DNA of 64,000 bases, taken from positions 1-64,000 of the forward strand of contig NW_027442240.1 in NCBI RefSeq assembly GCF_048569485.1. The letters run 5' to 3'. Source of the DNA: Anomaloglossus baeobatrachus. Its lineage: Eukaryota > Chordata > Amphibia > Anura > Aromobatidae. Positions 24,751-35,457 of this stretch are shown in pieces. The first letter of the stretch is position 1. The number at the start of each line of letters is the position of its first letter. A program made the position numbers and the translations under genes. The notes under the pieces are model-generated. The model did no database searches. It was not told the origin of the DNA and was given only the letters and a program-made list of their open reading frames with translations.

Positions 24751-27700
24751 GTCAGGGATATTTATTCTTTATTATTCTGCTGTTAATAAAGCTAGACCAC
24801 CACTGCAATCTTCACCACCTCTCAATTTTTACTACCACATTTTCAGTCCACAATCTTGTCGCAATCAACATGAGTGGCAAAATGACAGATGCTGGTGGAA
24901 AGGGGAAGAGGCGTGGTGGAAAAGGCAAAAAAGGTTTTGTCTGTGGGGAAAGTGGCAAAGCTCCATTATCATCTGCTGAAGATAGACCATCTACCAGCAA
25001 AAGTAAGATGTCTACTACTTACCGTGGACAATCCGATGTGCTCCCTTTTTTACGGACACGAACAACAGGAAGAAAGGTAGATGATGGGCAAAAAAGGAAA
25101 ATGCTTGAATGGATCTCAAGTGGTCCAACAAGTGCCCTCTCAGCCACTTCAAGTACCGCATCCAAAAAACACCAGTCCTCTGAGTTGTCATCCCAATCAC
25201 ACTTGATTTCTCCCAGCTCTGAAGTCTCCATCAGCCCTGCACAGTATGGTGGAACTGAGATGGCTGAGTCTGCAGAGCTGTTCAGTCACACTATAGCCTG
25301 GGAATCAGAGGTCTGCTCCCAAGCTACAGTGAGTACAGAACAGGAAATGGTCTGCAGTGATGCCCAGAACCTTTGTGACTCTGATTCAGGCCGTGAGGAC
25401 CAAGTTTCTGAGCATAATGTTGACCCTTTGTCACAAACTGTAACACCTGTGGTTATAGACAATGAGGAACATACTGATGAAGATGAGACGCAGATACCCG
25501 ATTGGGATGACAACTTAAATATTCGGTCAGGGCAAGAAGAGGCTCGGTCTGAGGGGGAGGGGAGTGCAAACACAACAATTGATGATGAAGTTCTAGATCC
25601 CACCTACTGTCAACCCCCAGTCAGGCACTCGAGGAGGTCAACAGAGGCGGTGGAGGAGGATGCAACCGACGACGAAGTTACCTTGCGCCTTCCTGGACAG
25701 AGTCGGAGCACTGGTAGCACGTCTACAACTGCATCCTCAGCCACCACTCTGCCTATGAGCATTATTCGGGGTGGATCAACAGGTCGCATGGCCTCTAAGC
25801 CTTGCCTAGCCTGGTCCTTTTTTGACATAGAAAAAGATCGCCCAAATCATGTGATATGTAAAATTTGTCATGATTCTCTTAGTAGAGGTCAAAACCTCAG
25901 CAGTTTGACAACTTCTTCCATGAATCGTCACATGAATAAATATCATAGGTCCCGGTGGGAAGCTCACTGTGCTGCAATGCTGCAAGAGCGAACCATCCAC
26001 CGCCCGCCCCTTCCAGTGCATCCGCGCGCTCTTCATCTTCTAGGACTGTGGGGACAGCTGTCACACCTGTTTTTCCACGCCAAACTTCCACCACTGTAAC
26101 CGCAACAGGCAGTTTGCTTGTAAGGTCGTCAGTTGGTTTGGAAGGGGAAACAAGTGAGTGTGTACAGCTCTCTCAGACATCGATAGCACCAACGTTGGAT
26201 GAAGGCAACATCATGTCTCCGCCTGCACTTTCCTCACAAACCTGCATTTTTCCAGGGACACCCTACTCAACACCGTCTACACACAGCAGCCAGATCTCTG
26301 TCCCTCAGATGTGGTCAAATAAAAGGCCACTTCCTCCGACCCATGACAAAGCTAAGAGGTTGACTCTATCCCTCTGTAAGCTGTTGGCTACCGAAATGCT
26401 GCCTTTCCGCCTAGTGGACACACAGGATTTTAGAGACCTTATGTCTGTCGCTGTGCCCCAGTACCAGATGCCTAGTCGCCACTACTTCTCTAAGAAAGGT
26501 GTGCCCGTGCTACACCAGCATGTCGCACACAACATCACCGCTTCCTTGAGAAACTCTGTGTGTGAACGGGTGCATTTCACCACCGATACTTGGACCAGTA
26601 AGCATGGACAGGGACGTTACATGTCGCTGACTGGGCACTGGGTAACTATGGTGATAGATGGTGAAGGGTCTGCTGCACAAGTCTTGCCGTCCCCACGACT
26701 TGTGTGTCAATCCTCTGTCTGTCCAAGTTCCGCCACAGCTTCTGCATCCTCCACCTCATCTGGGTCCTCCACCTCCGCCCCAAGCCTGCCTGGTCAGGCC
26801 ACCAGCGTTCTCACTGCGCAGAAGGAATCACGCACGCCTCATTACTATGCTGGCAGCAGAGCGTAACGGCATCAGGCGGTCTTTAGCTTGACATGTCTTG
26901 GGAATAAGAGTCACACAGCTGAGGAGTTGTGGTCAGCTCTGCGGTCCGAGTTTAATAAATGGTTGTCTCCACTCAACCTGCAGCCTGGTAAGGCCGTGTG
27001 CGACAATGCTGCAAACCTGGGTGCGGCACTTCGCCTGGGCATTGTGACACACGTACCTTGTATGGCTCACGTGTTGAACCTTGTCGTCCAGCAATTTTTA
27101 ACACACTATCCCGGCCTAGATGGCCTTCTGAACAGGGCACGAAAACTGTCAGCTCACTTCCGCCGTTCAAGCGCCGCAGCAGAGCGACTTGCATCGCTCC
27201 AGAAGTCTTTCGGCCTGCCGGTTCATCGCCTGAAATGCGATGTGGCGACACGCTGGAATTCAACTCTCCACATGTTACAGCGACTGTGGCAGCACCGCAG
27301 AGCCCTGGTGCAATACGTCATGACGTATAGCCTGGGCCAACGAGATGCAGAGGTGGGGCAGATCACCCTGATGGAGTGGTCTCAGATCAAGGACCTATGC
27401 ACCCTTCTGCACAGTTTCGACATGGCGACGAATATGTTTAGCTCTGACAATGCCATTATCAGCATGACGATTCCAGTCATTTACATGCTGGAGCACACGC
27501 TAAACACTATTCGGAGTCAGGGGGTGGGACAACATGAAGGGGAGGAACTACAGGAGGATTCATATGCGCAAGGGACAACAACATCACCAAGGTCCAGACG
27601 TTCATCATCACCAACGCAGCAGGCATGGGACCATGGGGAACAGGGATCGACAAGGGCGCATAGTAGCAGGCGAAATGTTGAGCAAGGTGCAGGAGAACAT

Positions 27701-28080
27701 GAAGAAATGGAGGACGAACTGTCCATGGACATGGAAGACTCAGCGGATGAGGGAGACCTTGGTCAAATTTCAGTTGAAAGAGGTTGGGGGGAGATGTCAG
27801 AGGAAGAAAGAACGGGTAGCACCTCTATGCCACAAACACAGCGTGGACTTGGTCCGCATGGCTGCGCAAGACACATGAGTGCCTTTTTGTTGCACTACCT
27901 CCAACATGACAGTCGTATTGTCAAAATTAGAAGTGATGATTAGTGATGAGCGAGCATGCTTGTCACTACTCGGTACTCGCACGAGTATCACTGTACTCGG
28001 GCTGCTCGGCGGGGACCGAGTAATCTCGCGATACTCGTGCTTTACTCGTGGTCTTCATTTCTGCATGTTGGCGCTCTTTT

Positions 28081-28200
28081 GAGAGCCAGCCCTCATGCAG
28101 GGATTGGCTGGCAGACCACTGCAATGCCACAGCCCTGTTAGTTGTGGAATTGCAGTGATTGGCCGGCCTGCACAGCGTCACCGAGCCTTTATATAGGCCG
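28081..28200 (+). promoter_or_regulatory. hAT2-A promoter: CCAAT boxes and TATA
   Basis: Two inverted CCAAT boxes (GGATTGGCTGG near 28100 and TGATTGGCCGG at 28156-28166) precede a TATA box, TTTATATAGG at 28188-28197. They lie just inside the ACTCG-rich left terminus. Transcription would start near 28220-28230 and run through the repeat leader to the ATG at 29737. In hAT2-B the TATA is weaker (CTTTATACCGG). This is inferred from spacing; no transcript evidence is available. Confidence 0.6.
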
Positions 28201-28325
28201 GCGCGCTGTGCTCTGCTCACAGCTATTCTGACAGTGAGTGTAGGGAGAGTGTCGCTGATTCAGGGAAAGCTTTGCGGCCCTTTATAGCTTTTTCAGTTGC
28301 AGGGCTGCAAACAGTGTGACCAAAA

Positions 28326-28545
28326 GTCCTTCTCAGGACTATTCTAGTTGTATACAGGCAGGCAGGGTATAGCCAGGTCGGCGTACAGTAGCAGAGTCCT
28401 TCTCAGGACTATTGTTGCTATATACAGGCAGGGTATAGCCAGGTCTGAATACAGGCTAGTGACCAAAAGAGTCCTTGTCAGGACTATTGTAGCAGTATAC
28501 AGGCAGGCAGGCAGGCAGGGTAGTGGTGACCGTATACCAGCCTTC
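28326..28545 (+). repeat. Short 70-75-bp direct repeats in the hAT2-A leader
   Basis: GTCCTT(C/G)TCAGGACTATT occurs at 28326, 28396 and 28471. Each copy is followed by a TATACAGGCAGGCAGG-type tract and, in the first two, GGTATAGCCAGGT. The copies differ slightly. The (CAGG)n run at the end varies in length between this copy and hAT2-B. Confidence 0.8.
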
Positions 28546-28632
28546 ATATCTGGGGCTGGTGTACACAGTGTAAAACAGTCCAGATAGTGTCTGACTTGTC
28601 TGTACTGTAATTGTCGCTCCCCAAAAAAACCT

Positions 28633-29736
28633 GTTAGGTTATTATTGCGTCCGTGCTTGGTTTTTAAAACCGCACGTGTGTGCCTGTTGGTGGCAGCGTA
28701 CAGGTGCACTGGTGTGCGTTTTTACCAAACTATTATATAACGCACAAGTGTAGTGTATAATACACGTCAGTCAGCAGTGGCTGATAGTGTCAGAGTTCTT
28801 AATTTTTGCTCCTAAAACCTGTGTTAGGTTATTATTGCGTCCGTGCTTGGTTTTTAAAACCGCACGTGTGTGCCTGTTGGTGGCAGCGTACAGGTGCACT
28901 GGTGTGCGTTTTTACCAAACTATTATATAACGCACAAGTGTAGTGTATAATACACGTCAGTCAGCAGTGGCTGATAGTGTCAGAGTTCTTAATTTTTGCT
29001 CCTAAAACCTGTGTTAGGTTATTATTGCGTCCGTGCTTGGTTTTTAAAACCGCACGTGTGTGCCTGTTGGTGGCAGCGTACAGGTGCACTGGTGTGCGTT
29101 TTTACCAAACTATTATATAACGCACAAGTGTAGTGTATAATACACGTCAGTCAGCAGTGGCTGATAGTGTCAGAGTTCTTAATTTTTGCTCCTAAAACCT
29201 GTGTTAGGTTATTATTGCGTCCGTGCTTGGTTTTTAAAACCACACGTGTGTGCCTGTTGGTGGCAGCGTACAGGTGCACTGGTGTGCGTTTTTACCAAAC
29301 TATTATATAACGCACAAGTGTAGTGTATAATACACGTCAGTCAGCAGTGGCTGATAGTGTCAGAGTTCTTAATTTTTGCTCCTAAAACCTGTGTTAGGTT
29401 ATTATTGCGTCCGTGCTTGGTTTTTAAAACCGCACGTGTGTGCCTGTTGGTGGCAGCGTACAGGTGCACTGGTGTGCGTTTTTACCAAACTATTATATAA
29501 CGCACAAGTGTAGTGTATAATACACGTCAGTCAGCAGTGGCTGATAGTGTCAGAGTTCTTAATTTTTGCTCCTAAAACCTGTGTTAGGTTCTTAGTGCGT
29601 CCGTGCTTGCATTTAAAAACCGCACGTGTGTGCCTGTCGGTGGCAGCGTACAGGTGCACTTGTGTGCAATTTCCAGAAACTTTGATATAACGCACAAGTA
29701 GTGAATATACACGTCAGCAGTGCACAGCATTGCAAA
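28633..29736 (+). repeat. hAT2-A leader array, 190-bp units
   Basis: GTTAGGTTATTATTGCGTCCG recurs at 28633, 28823, 29013, 29203 and 29393, exactly 190 bp apart. A sixth, diverged unit at 29583 runs into the transposase ATG. The five upstream units share TTATTATTGCG and GCTTGGTTTTTAAAACC. The last unit carries TTCTTAGTGCG and GCTTGCATTTAAAAACC, the form found throughout the leader of hAT2-B. The array contains short upstream frames only and is inferred to be 5' untranslated region. Confidence 0.93.
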
Positions 29737-32700
29737 ATGCGCAAGGGCATTGGCAAGGAACAAGGAAGTGGACGTGATGGTGGTGCAGGCAGAGGCCGAG
29801 GTCGTGGGCAAGCTCTAATTTCGCCACAACAAAGGGCCACATCTAGTCGCTCGCACGTCCTGTCCCAAATTCTTGGGGACCGCAGCAGTACACCGCTCTT
29901 GAACCAAGACCAGTGTCAACAGGTTGTTAGTTGGATAGCGGATAATGCTTCCAGTCAGATTGGCACCACCACAAACACTCTGTCTTCCACACGGTCAAGT
30001 GTCAGTAGCCGTGATACTGCACCGCACATTTCTGAACCTGATCCTCCTTCCTACCACCAGGCTGAGTACACGTCCTCCTCGGACATTAATGATCCCACAC
30101 TTGGACACTCGGAAGAGCTGTTCACGTTTCCATTCACACATTCTGGCCTCTCGCCAGCTCATATTGAAGTGGGTCATGAGGAGATCGTCTGTACAGATGG
30201 CCAAATATTTGAGCAGCCACGTTCTCACGAAGTTGGCAACGTGTCTCAACAAGTGGTGGACGATGATGAGACACAATTGTCAGCAAGTCAGGAGGAGGAG
30301 CAGGGTGCGGAAGAGGAAGACGACGTGGTGGATGATCCAGTAACTGACCCAACCTGGCAGGAGGATATGCAGAGCGAGGACAGCAGTGCACAGGGGGAGG
30401 GAGGCGTAGCATCACAACAGGCAGTAAGAAGCAGGGTGGTGGCCCCAGGCAGAAGTCAGGCAACCGTTCCCCGGAACAACACGACGACACAAGGTGCCTG
30501 TACAAATGTTAGGTCTTCACGAGTCTGGCAGTTTTTTAAGTTGGATCCAGATGATTCAAAAAAGGCCATTTGCAACACCTGCCGTGCCAGCATCAGCAGG
30601 GGTACCAAAACTAGCAGCCTGACCACCACCAGCATGATCAGGCACATGTCAGCCAAGCACCCGACTTTGTGGGAAGTACAACAGAGTCGAGGAGCAGTGC
30701 TTGCTGATGTCACTGCTACGTCTTCGCTGGTTGTGCATGCGAGCCAATCCTCTGTCCATGCTGCCTGCGAACAAGCCTCCTCCACTCCTGCACCTGCAGT
30801 TGCCTACGCAGAAAGAACACCATCATCAAGCACGTCCTTGTCCCAGCGCAGCGTTCAGTTATCCATTCAGCAAACCTTTGAACGCAGGCGCAAATACACT
30901 GCCAACACCCCACATGCCACAGTTCTAAATGCTAACATTTCGCGACTGCTTGCGCTGGAAATGTTGCCTTTTAGGCTGGTGGAGACAGAAGCATTCCGTG
31001 ACCTGATGGCGGCAGCTGTCCCACGTTACTCGGTCCCCAGCCGCCACTATTTCTCCCGGTGTGCCGTCCCCGCGTTGCATAACCACGTGTCACAAAACAT
31101 CACACGTGCCCTGAACAACGCTGTTTCACCCAAGGTCCACCTAACCACAGACACGTGGACAAGTGCTTGTGGGCAAGGCCGCTACATCTCGTTGACGGCA
31201 CACTGGGTTAATATTGTGGAAGCTGGGACCCAGTCTGAGCGAGGGACGGAACACGTCCTTCCCACACCAAGGTTTGCAGGCCCTACCTCAGTCAGTGTTT
31301 CACCCACACTCTACAGCTCCGGAATGTCATGCTCTTCAGCCTCCTCCTCCTCCTGCGCATCCTCATCCACTGTGCCCTCCACACCAGTCACAAGCTGGAA
31401 GCACTGCAGCACTGCCTCGGCGAAGCGGCAACAGGCTGTGCTGAAGCTAATCTGCATAGGTGACAAACCCCACAATGCAGAAGAGCTGTGGACAGCTCTG
31501 AAACAGCAGGCAGATCACTGGCTCACACCTCTGAACCTAAAGCCAGGAAAGGTCGTTTGTGACAATGGCCGGAACCTGGTGGCGGCTTTGAGGCGAGGCC
31601 AGCTGACACATGTTCCATGCGTGGCCCATGTGCTCAACCTCGTGGTTCAGCGGTTTATAAAGTCATACCCAGAGCTGTCTGATCTGCTGGTAAAAGTTCG
31701 CCGCCTGTCTGCACATTTTCGAAAGTCACCTACTGCTTCAGCCGGCCTTGCCGGCTTTCAGCGCCGTTTGCATCTTCCGGCTCACAGACTGGTGTGTGAT
31801 GTCCCCACGCGTTGGAATTCAACTCTGCACATGTTGGTCAGGATATGTGAGCAGAAGAGGGCAGTTGTTGAGTACCTGCATCACCTAAGCCGTCGGGAAA
31901 TGGGTCAAACTCCACACATAACACCTGAGGAGTGGAGATGGATGTCAGACCTATGTACCATCCTCCAAAACTTTGAGGACTCCACCAAGATGGTGAGTGG
32001 TGATGACGCCATTATTAGCGTCACCATACCGCTACTCTGCCTTCTAAAACGGTCCCTGCTGAAAAACAAACATGATGCATTGCAGGCGGAGCGCGATGAG
32101 TTGCAGCAAGAAACAGTAGTGGGTGTGGGTGATAACACACAGCCCAGCCTCGTCTCATCACAACGTGCAGTGGAGGACTATGACGAGGAGGAGGATGAAG
32201 ACATGGAGCAACTCTCCGGCCAAATTGAGGATATGACATGCACACCAGTCATATCCTCGATTCAGCGTGGCTGGCCAGAGGACAGGGTAGATGAGGAGGA
32301 GGAGGAGGAGGAGGAGGAGGACAGCATGTTCAGTCATCTTGTTGGTCAGGCTACTGAAGTCCTGGCTGTTAAGAGTCTGGCGCACATGGCTGACTTTATG
32401 GTAAGCTGCCTGTCTCGTGACCCTCGCGTTAAGAACATCTTGGCCGACAATCATTACTGGTTGGTAACACTGTTAGACCCACGCTACAAGGAGAACTTTT
32501 TGTCTCTTATTCCCGTGGAGGAGAGGTCAACCAAAATGCAGCAGTTTCGGAAGGCCATACTCACGGAAGTAGGCAAAGCATTCCCCTCCCAAAACGCTAG
32601 CGGCATAGGTCAGGAATCAGTGGACAACCGAGGCGTACAGCCGAGAGAGGCACAAGTCCAATCCGCCAGAGGTAGGGGAACAGTCTTTAAGATGTGGGAC

Positions 32701-33078
32701 AGTTTTCTCAGCCCCTCACGTACCACAGCCCCTGAGGTGCGGGGTAGTGCCACAAGAAATCCTAAGTTTGCCCAGATGCTGAAGGAGTACCTTGCAGATC
32801 GAACAACTGTACTCCGACATTCCTCTGTGCCTTACAATTATTGGGTATCCAAGCTGGACACGTGGCATGAATTGGCTCTCTACGCCTTGGAAGTCCTGGC
32901 CTGCCCTGCTGCTAGCGTTTTGTCAGAGCGTGTTTTTAGTGCCGCAGGTGGAATCATTACAGATAAACGCACCCGCCTGTCAACTGAAAATGCTGACAGG
33001 CTGACTCTGATAAAGATGAACAAGGGTTGGATTGGGCCAGACTTCACCACACCACCAGCAAATGAGAGCGGAATTTAA
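29737..33078 (+). CDS. hAT2 transposase, BED zinc-finger type, uninterrupted
   Basis: This 1113-aa protein is expected to bind the element ends, cut and reinsert the transposon in the nucleus. I place the start at the ATG at 29737 (MRKGIGKEQGSGRDGG), because it has A at -3 and is shared with hAT2-B; the open frame extends 36 bp further upstream without an ATG. Parts in order: an RGG-like basic N-terminus, an acidic linker (about 185-225), a BED zinc finger (about 258-308; ICNTC, then HMSAKH), and a Ser-rich linker. The RNase H-like core has TTDTWTS (D near 472), VCDNGRNLVAAL (D near 609), CVAHVLNLVV and RWNSTLHML. An acidic insertion with a (GAG)n-coded Glu run follows (about 852-862), then LLDPRYKENF. 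The C-terminal dimerisation motif is LACPAASVLSERVFSAAGG (about 1053-1071), then RLSTENADRLTLI. No stop or frameshift is present. No introns are needed. Confidence 0.95.
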   Translation: MRKGIGKEQGSGRDGGAGRGRGRGQALISPQQRATSSRSHVLSQILGDRSSTPLLNQDQCQQVVSWIADNASSQIGTTTNTLSSTRSSVSSRDTAPHISEPDPPSYHQAEYTSSSDINDPTLGHSEELFTFPFTHSGLSPAHIEVGHEEIVCTDGQIFEQPRSHEVGNVSQQVVDDDETQLSASQEEEQGAEEEDDVVDDPVTDPTWQEDMQSEDSSAQGEGGVASQQAVRSRVVAPGRSQATVPRNNTTTQGACTNVRSSRVWQFFKLDPDDSKKAICNTCRASISRGTKTSSLTTTSMIRHMSAKHPTLWEVQQSRGAVLADVTATSSLVVHASQSSVHAACEQASSTPAPAVAYAERTPSSSTSLSQRSVQLSIQQTFERRRKYTANTPHATVLNANISRLLALEMLPFRLVETEAFRDLMAAAVPRYSVPSRHYFSRCAVPALHNHVSQNITRALNNAVSPKVHLTTDTWTSACGQGRYISLTAHWVNIVEAGTQSERGTEHVLPTPRFAGPTSVSVSPTLYSSGMSCSSASSSSCASSSTVPSTPVTSWKHCSTASAKRQQAVLKLICIGDKPHNAEELWTALKQQADHWLTPLNLKPGKVVCDNGRNLVAALRRGQLTHVPCVAHVLNLVVQRFIKSYPELSDLLVKVRRLSAHFRKSPTASAGLAGFQRRLHLPAHRLVCDVPTRWNSTLHMLVRICEQKRAVVEYLHHLSRREMGQTPHITPEEWRWMSDLCTILQNFEDSTKMVSGDDAIISVTIPLLCLLKRSLLKNKHDALQAERDELQQETVVGVGDNTQPSLVSSQRAVEDYDEEEDEDMEQLSGQIEDMTCTPVISSIQRGWPEDRVDEEEEEEEEEDSMFSHLVGQATEVLAVKSLAHMADFMVSCLSRDPRVKNILADNHYWLVTLLDPRYKENFLSLIPVEERSTKMQQFRKAILTEVGKAFPSQNASGIGQESVDNRGVQPREAQVQSARGRGTVFKMWDSFLSPSRTTAPEVRGSATRNPKFAQMLKEYLADRTTVLRHSSVPYNYWVSKLDTWHELALYALEVLACPAASVLSERVFSAAGGIITDKRTRLSTENADRLTLIKMNKGWIGPDFTTPPANESGI

Positions 33079-33293
33079 AGTTTGCCATGTACCTCCACTC
33101 ACCCATGGGTACACTTCTCGACTTTGGATAATCGCTGGACTGCTCCTCCTTCTCCTCATGCGCCATCATGATGACCGTTACAATAGTTAGGTCTTTGTTT
33201 CAGGTATACCCCCAGTGGTAAATTTTTTCGCCCATTCTTTGCAGAATGGACATTACAACGACAGGAGACCCGCTCCTTTGCAATGGGAACAAT
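33079..33293 (+). other. hAT2-A 3' untranslated region
   Basis: Unique sequence between the transposase stop and the 118-bp repeats. It contains no recognisable domain. No AATAAA signal stands out here, so polyadenylation may occur downstream. Confidence 0.5.
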
Positions 33294-34140
33294 GTTTTGA
33301 GGCCCTCATGCACGTCTCTACCCAGGGACAACGTGGAGCCTCCCAATTTTTGGCTGCCCTGCCTAAGGGCTATACTGAAATACACCCACTTCCTTAAAAT
33401 GGACACTTAATGTTTTGAGGCCCTCATGCACGTCTCTACCCAGGGACAATGTGGAGCCTCCCAATTTTTGGCTGCCCTGCCTAAGGGCTATACTGAAATA
33501 GACCCACTTCCTTAAAATGGACACTTAATGTTTTGAGGCCCTCATGCACGTCTCTACCCAGGGACAATGTGGAGCCTCCCAATTTTTGGCTGCCCTGCCT
33601 AAGGGCTATACTGAAATACACCCACTTCCTTAAAATGGACACTTAATGTTTTGAGGCCATCATGCACGTCTCTACCCAGGGACAATGTGGAGCCTCCCAA
33701 TTTTTGGCTGCCCTGGCAAAGGGCTATACTGAAATACACCCACTTCCTTAAAATGGACACTTAATGTTTTGAGGCCCTCATGCACGTCTCTACCCAGGGA
33801 CAATGTGGAGCCTCCCAATTTTTGGCTGCCCTGCCTAAGGGCTATACTGAAATACACCCACTTCCTTAAAATGGACACTTAATGTTTTGAGGCCATCATG
33901 CACGTCTCTACCCAGGGACAACGTGGAGCCTCCCAATTTTTGGCTGCCCTGGCAAAGGGCTATACTGAAATAGACCCACTTCCTTACAATGGGCACTTCA
34001 GGTTTAAAGGCCATCATGCACGTCTCTATCCAGGGACAATGTGGAGCCTCCCAATTTTTGGCTGCCCTGCCTAAGGGCTATACTATAATACACCCACTTC
34101 CTGACAATGGACACTTAATGTTTTGAGGCCCTCATGCACG
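33294..34140 (+). repeat. hAT2-A 3' array, 118-bp units
   Basis: GTTTTGAGGCC(C/A)TCATGCACG recurs at 33294, 33412, 33530, 33648, 33766 and 33884, 118 bp apart. Two more diverged units follow before the unique right subterminal region. Units alternate CTGCCTAAGGG and CTGGCAAAGGG. The array is shared with hAT2-B but differs in copy number and unit sequence. It is a structural part of the element's 3' side. Confidence 0.92.
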
Positions 34141-35250
34141 TCTGTATGCAGGGGCATTGGTGAACCTCACAATTTTGGACTGCCCTGGCAAAGGAAAATA
34201 CTACAAAGACTCACTTCCTCAAAATGGGCACATTAGACTCAAGAGGCCTTCATGTACGTCTCTTCTCAGGGACATCGGAGTGCCACACAATGTTTTCACT
34301 TAAAATCTTTCATGTATTAATCTCAAAAAGTAACATACACCAGATCTATCTCACTATTGGGTATGTGCCCTTAACATTTCCGCCATGAAAAATCATTTTG
34401 GGGTCATTTTGGAAGGTTTTCTGGTGAGTCCGTAAAAATGGCGTAAAACGCGGACAAAATTGTTCACAGCTGTGACTTTTGAGTGATAAATGCTTCAAGG
34501 GGTCTTCCCCATGCTGTTGCCATGTCATTTGAGCACTCTTCTGAGACTTTTGTGCCATTTTTAGGGTTTCTCCATGCTGCCGGGAGGTCATTTCACAAAA
34601 ATACTCGGGTCTCCCATAGGATAACATTGGGCTCGTTGCTCGGGCCGAGTACACGAGTATCTTGGGAGGCTCGGCCCGAGCTTCGAGCACCCGAGCTTTT
34701 TAGTACTCGCTCATCACTAGTGATGATGACTACTGGATTGCCACACTATTAGATCCCCGGTACAAGTCCAAATTTTGTGACATAATTCCAGCCATAGAAA
34801 GGGACGCACGTATGCAGGAGTATCAGCAGAAGCTGTTACTCGATCTTAGCTCGGCTTTTCCACCAAACAACCGTGCAGGTGCAGGGAAGGAATCTCCCAG
34901 TTGTAACTTGACAAACATGGGACGGTCTCGTCATCTTCAACAGTCTACCCGTACCAGTAGGACCGTATCTGGTGCCGGTAACAGCAATTTTATGGAATCT
35001 TTTCATAATTTTTTTAGACCCTCTTTTGCAAGGCCACCAGAGACAACAAGTCTGACACATACTCAACGGCTGGAGAGGATGATACAGGAGTATCTCCAAA
35101 TGAACATCGATGCCATGACTGTGCAACTGGAGCCTTGCTCCTTTTGGGCTTCAAATCTAGAAAAATGGCCAGAGCTCTCCAGTTACGCCTTGGAGATTTT
35201 GTCGTGTCCAGCTGCCAGCGTTGTCTCTGAACGTGTATTCAGTGCTGCTG

Positions 35251-35457
35251 CACTTTCCCCACAGACAAAACCTTTTTTGCCTTTTCCACCACGCCTCTTC
35301 CCCTTTCCACCAGCATCTGTCATTTTGCCACTCATGTTGATTGCGACAAGATTGTGGACTGAAAATGTGGTAGTAAAAATTGAGAGGTGGTGAAGATTGC
35401 AGTGGTGGTCTAGCTTTATTAACAGCAGAATAATAAAGAATAAATATCCCTGACAAT
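35251..35457 (-). pseudogene. Inverted duplicate of hAT1 5' UTR and first codons
   Basis: Read on the minus strand, this is the same 5' untranslated sequence, ATG (35335) and first 28 codons as at 24750-24954 (MSGKMTDAGGKGKRR and onward). The match is near perfect and ends at 35251, where it abuts the plus-strand transposase end. The junction shares one to a few bases with both partners (GGGGAAAGTG on one side, GCTGCTGC on the other), as in microhomology joining. The reading frame crosses into junk after 28 codons. Confidence 0.9.

Larger units (their letters stand above)
27941..34719 (+). mobile_element. hAT2-A: complete hAT transposon inserted in hAT1
   Basis: The ends are TAGTGATGAGCGAG... 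on the left and its inverse ...CTCGCTCATCACTA on the right. They are flanked by a perfect 8-bp duplication GTGATGAT (27933-27940 and 34720-34727), as expected of the hAT superfamily. Many ACTCG/CGAGT motifs crowd both subterminal regions and are probably transposase binding sites. Inside are a promoter, short and long leader repeats, one uninterrupted transposase frame, and a 118-bp repeat array before the right end. Length is 6779 bp. All expected parts are present, so it is a candidate autonomous copy. It is younger than hAT1, which it interrupts, and closely similar to the deleted copy hAT2-B at 50764-55413. Confidence 0.95.
24870..35250 (+). pseudogene. hAT1 transposase (ZBED type), broken and interrupted
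   Basis: The start at 24870 (MSGKMTDAGGKGKRRGG) is favoured over upstream in-frame codons because those lie in the repeat leader, and the inverted copy at 35335 preserves the same ATG. Order of parts: a basic Gly/Lys/Arg-rich N-terminus, a Ser- and acid-rich linker, and a BED zinc finger at about 25790-25950 (CKICHDSLSRG, then HMNKYH). Then come the RNase H-like hAT core with TTDTWTS and VCDNAANLGAAL, RWNSTLHML, an acidic insertion domain, LLDPRYKSKF, and the start of the dimerisation helix (SCPAASVVSERVFSAA). The reading frame changes near 25985 and again near 26870. hAT2-A interrupts it after codons for SDD (27940), and the frame resumes at 34728. At 35250 the last part of the dimerisation domain is lost and replaced by an inverted 5' end. 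It cannot make a working transposase. Confidence 0.88.

Noticed and set aside
33200-34020. Short repeated open frames in the 118-bp arrays of hAT2 (also 54348-55015)
   Set aside because: They change frame from unit to unit because 118 is not divisible by three, and they encode nothing recognisable.
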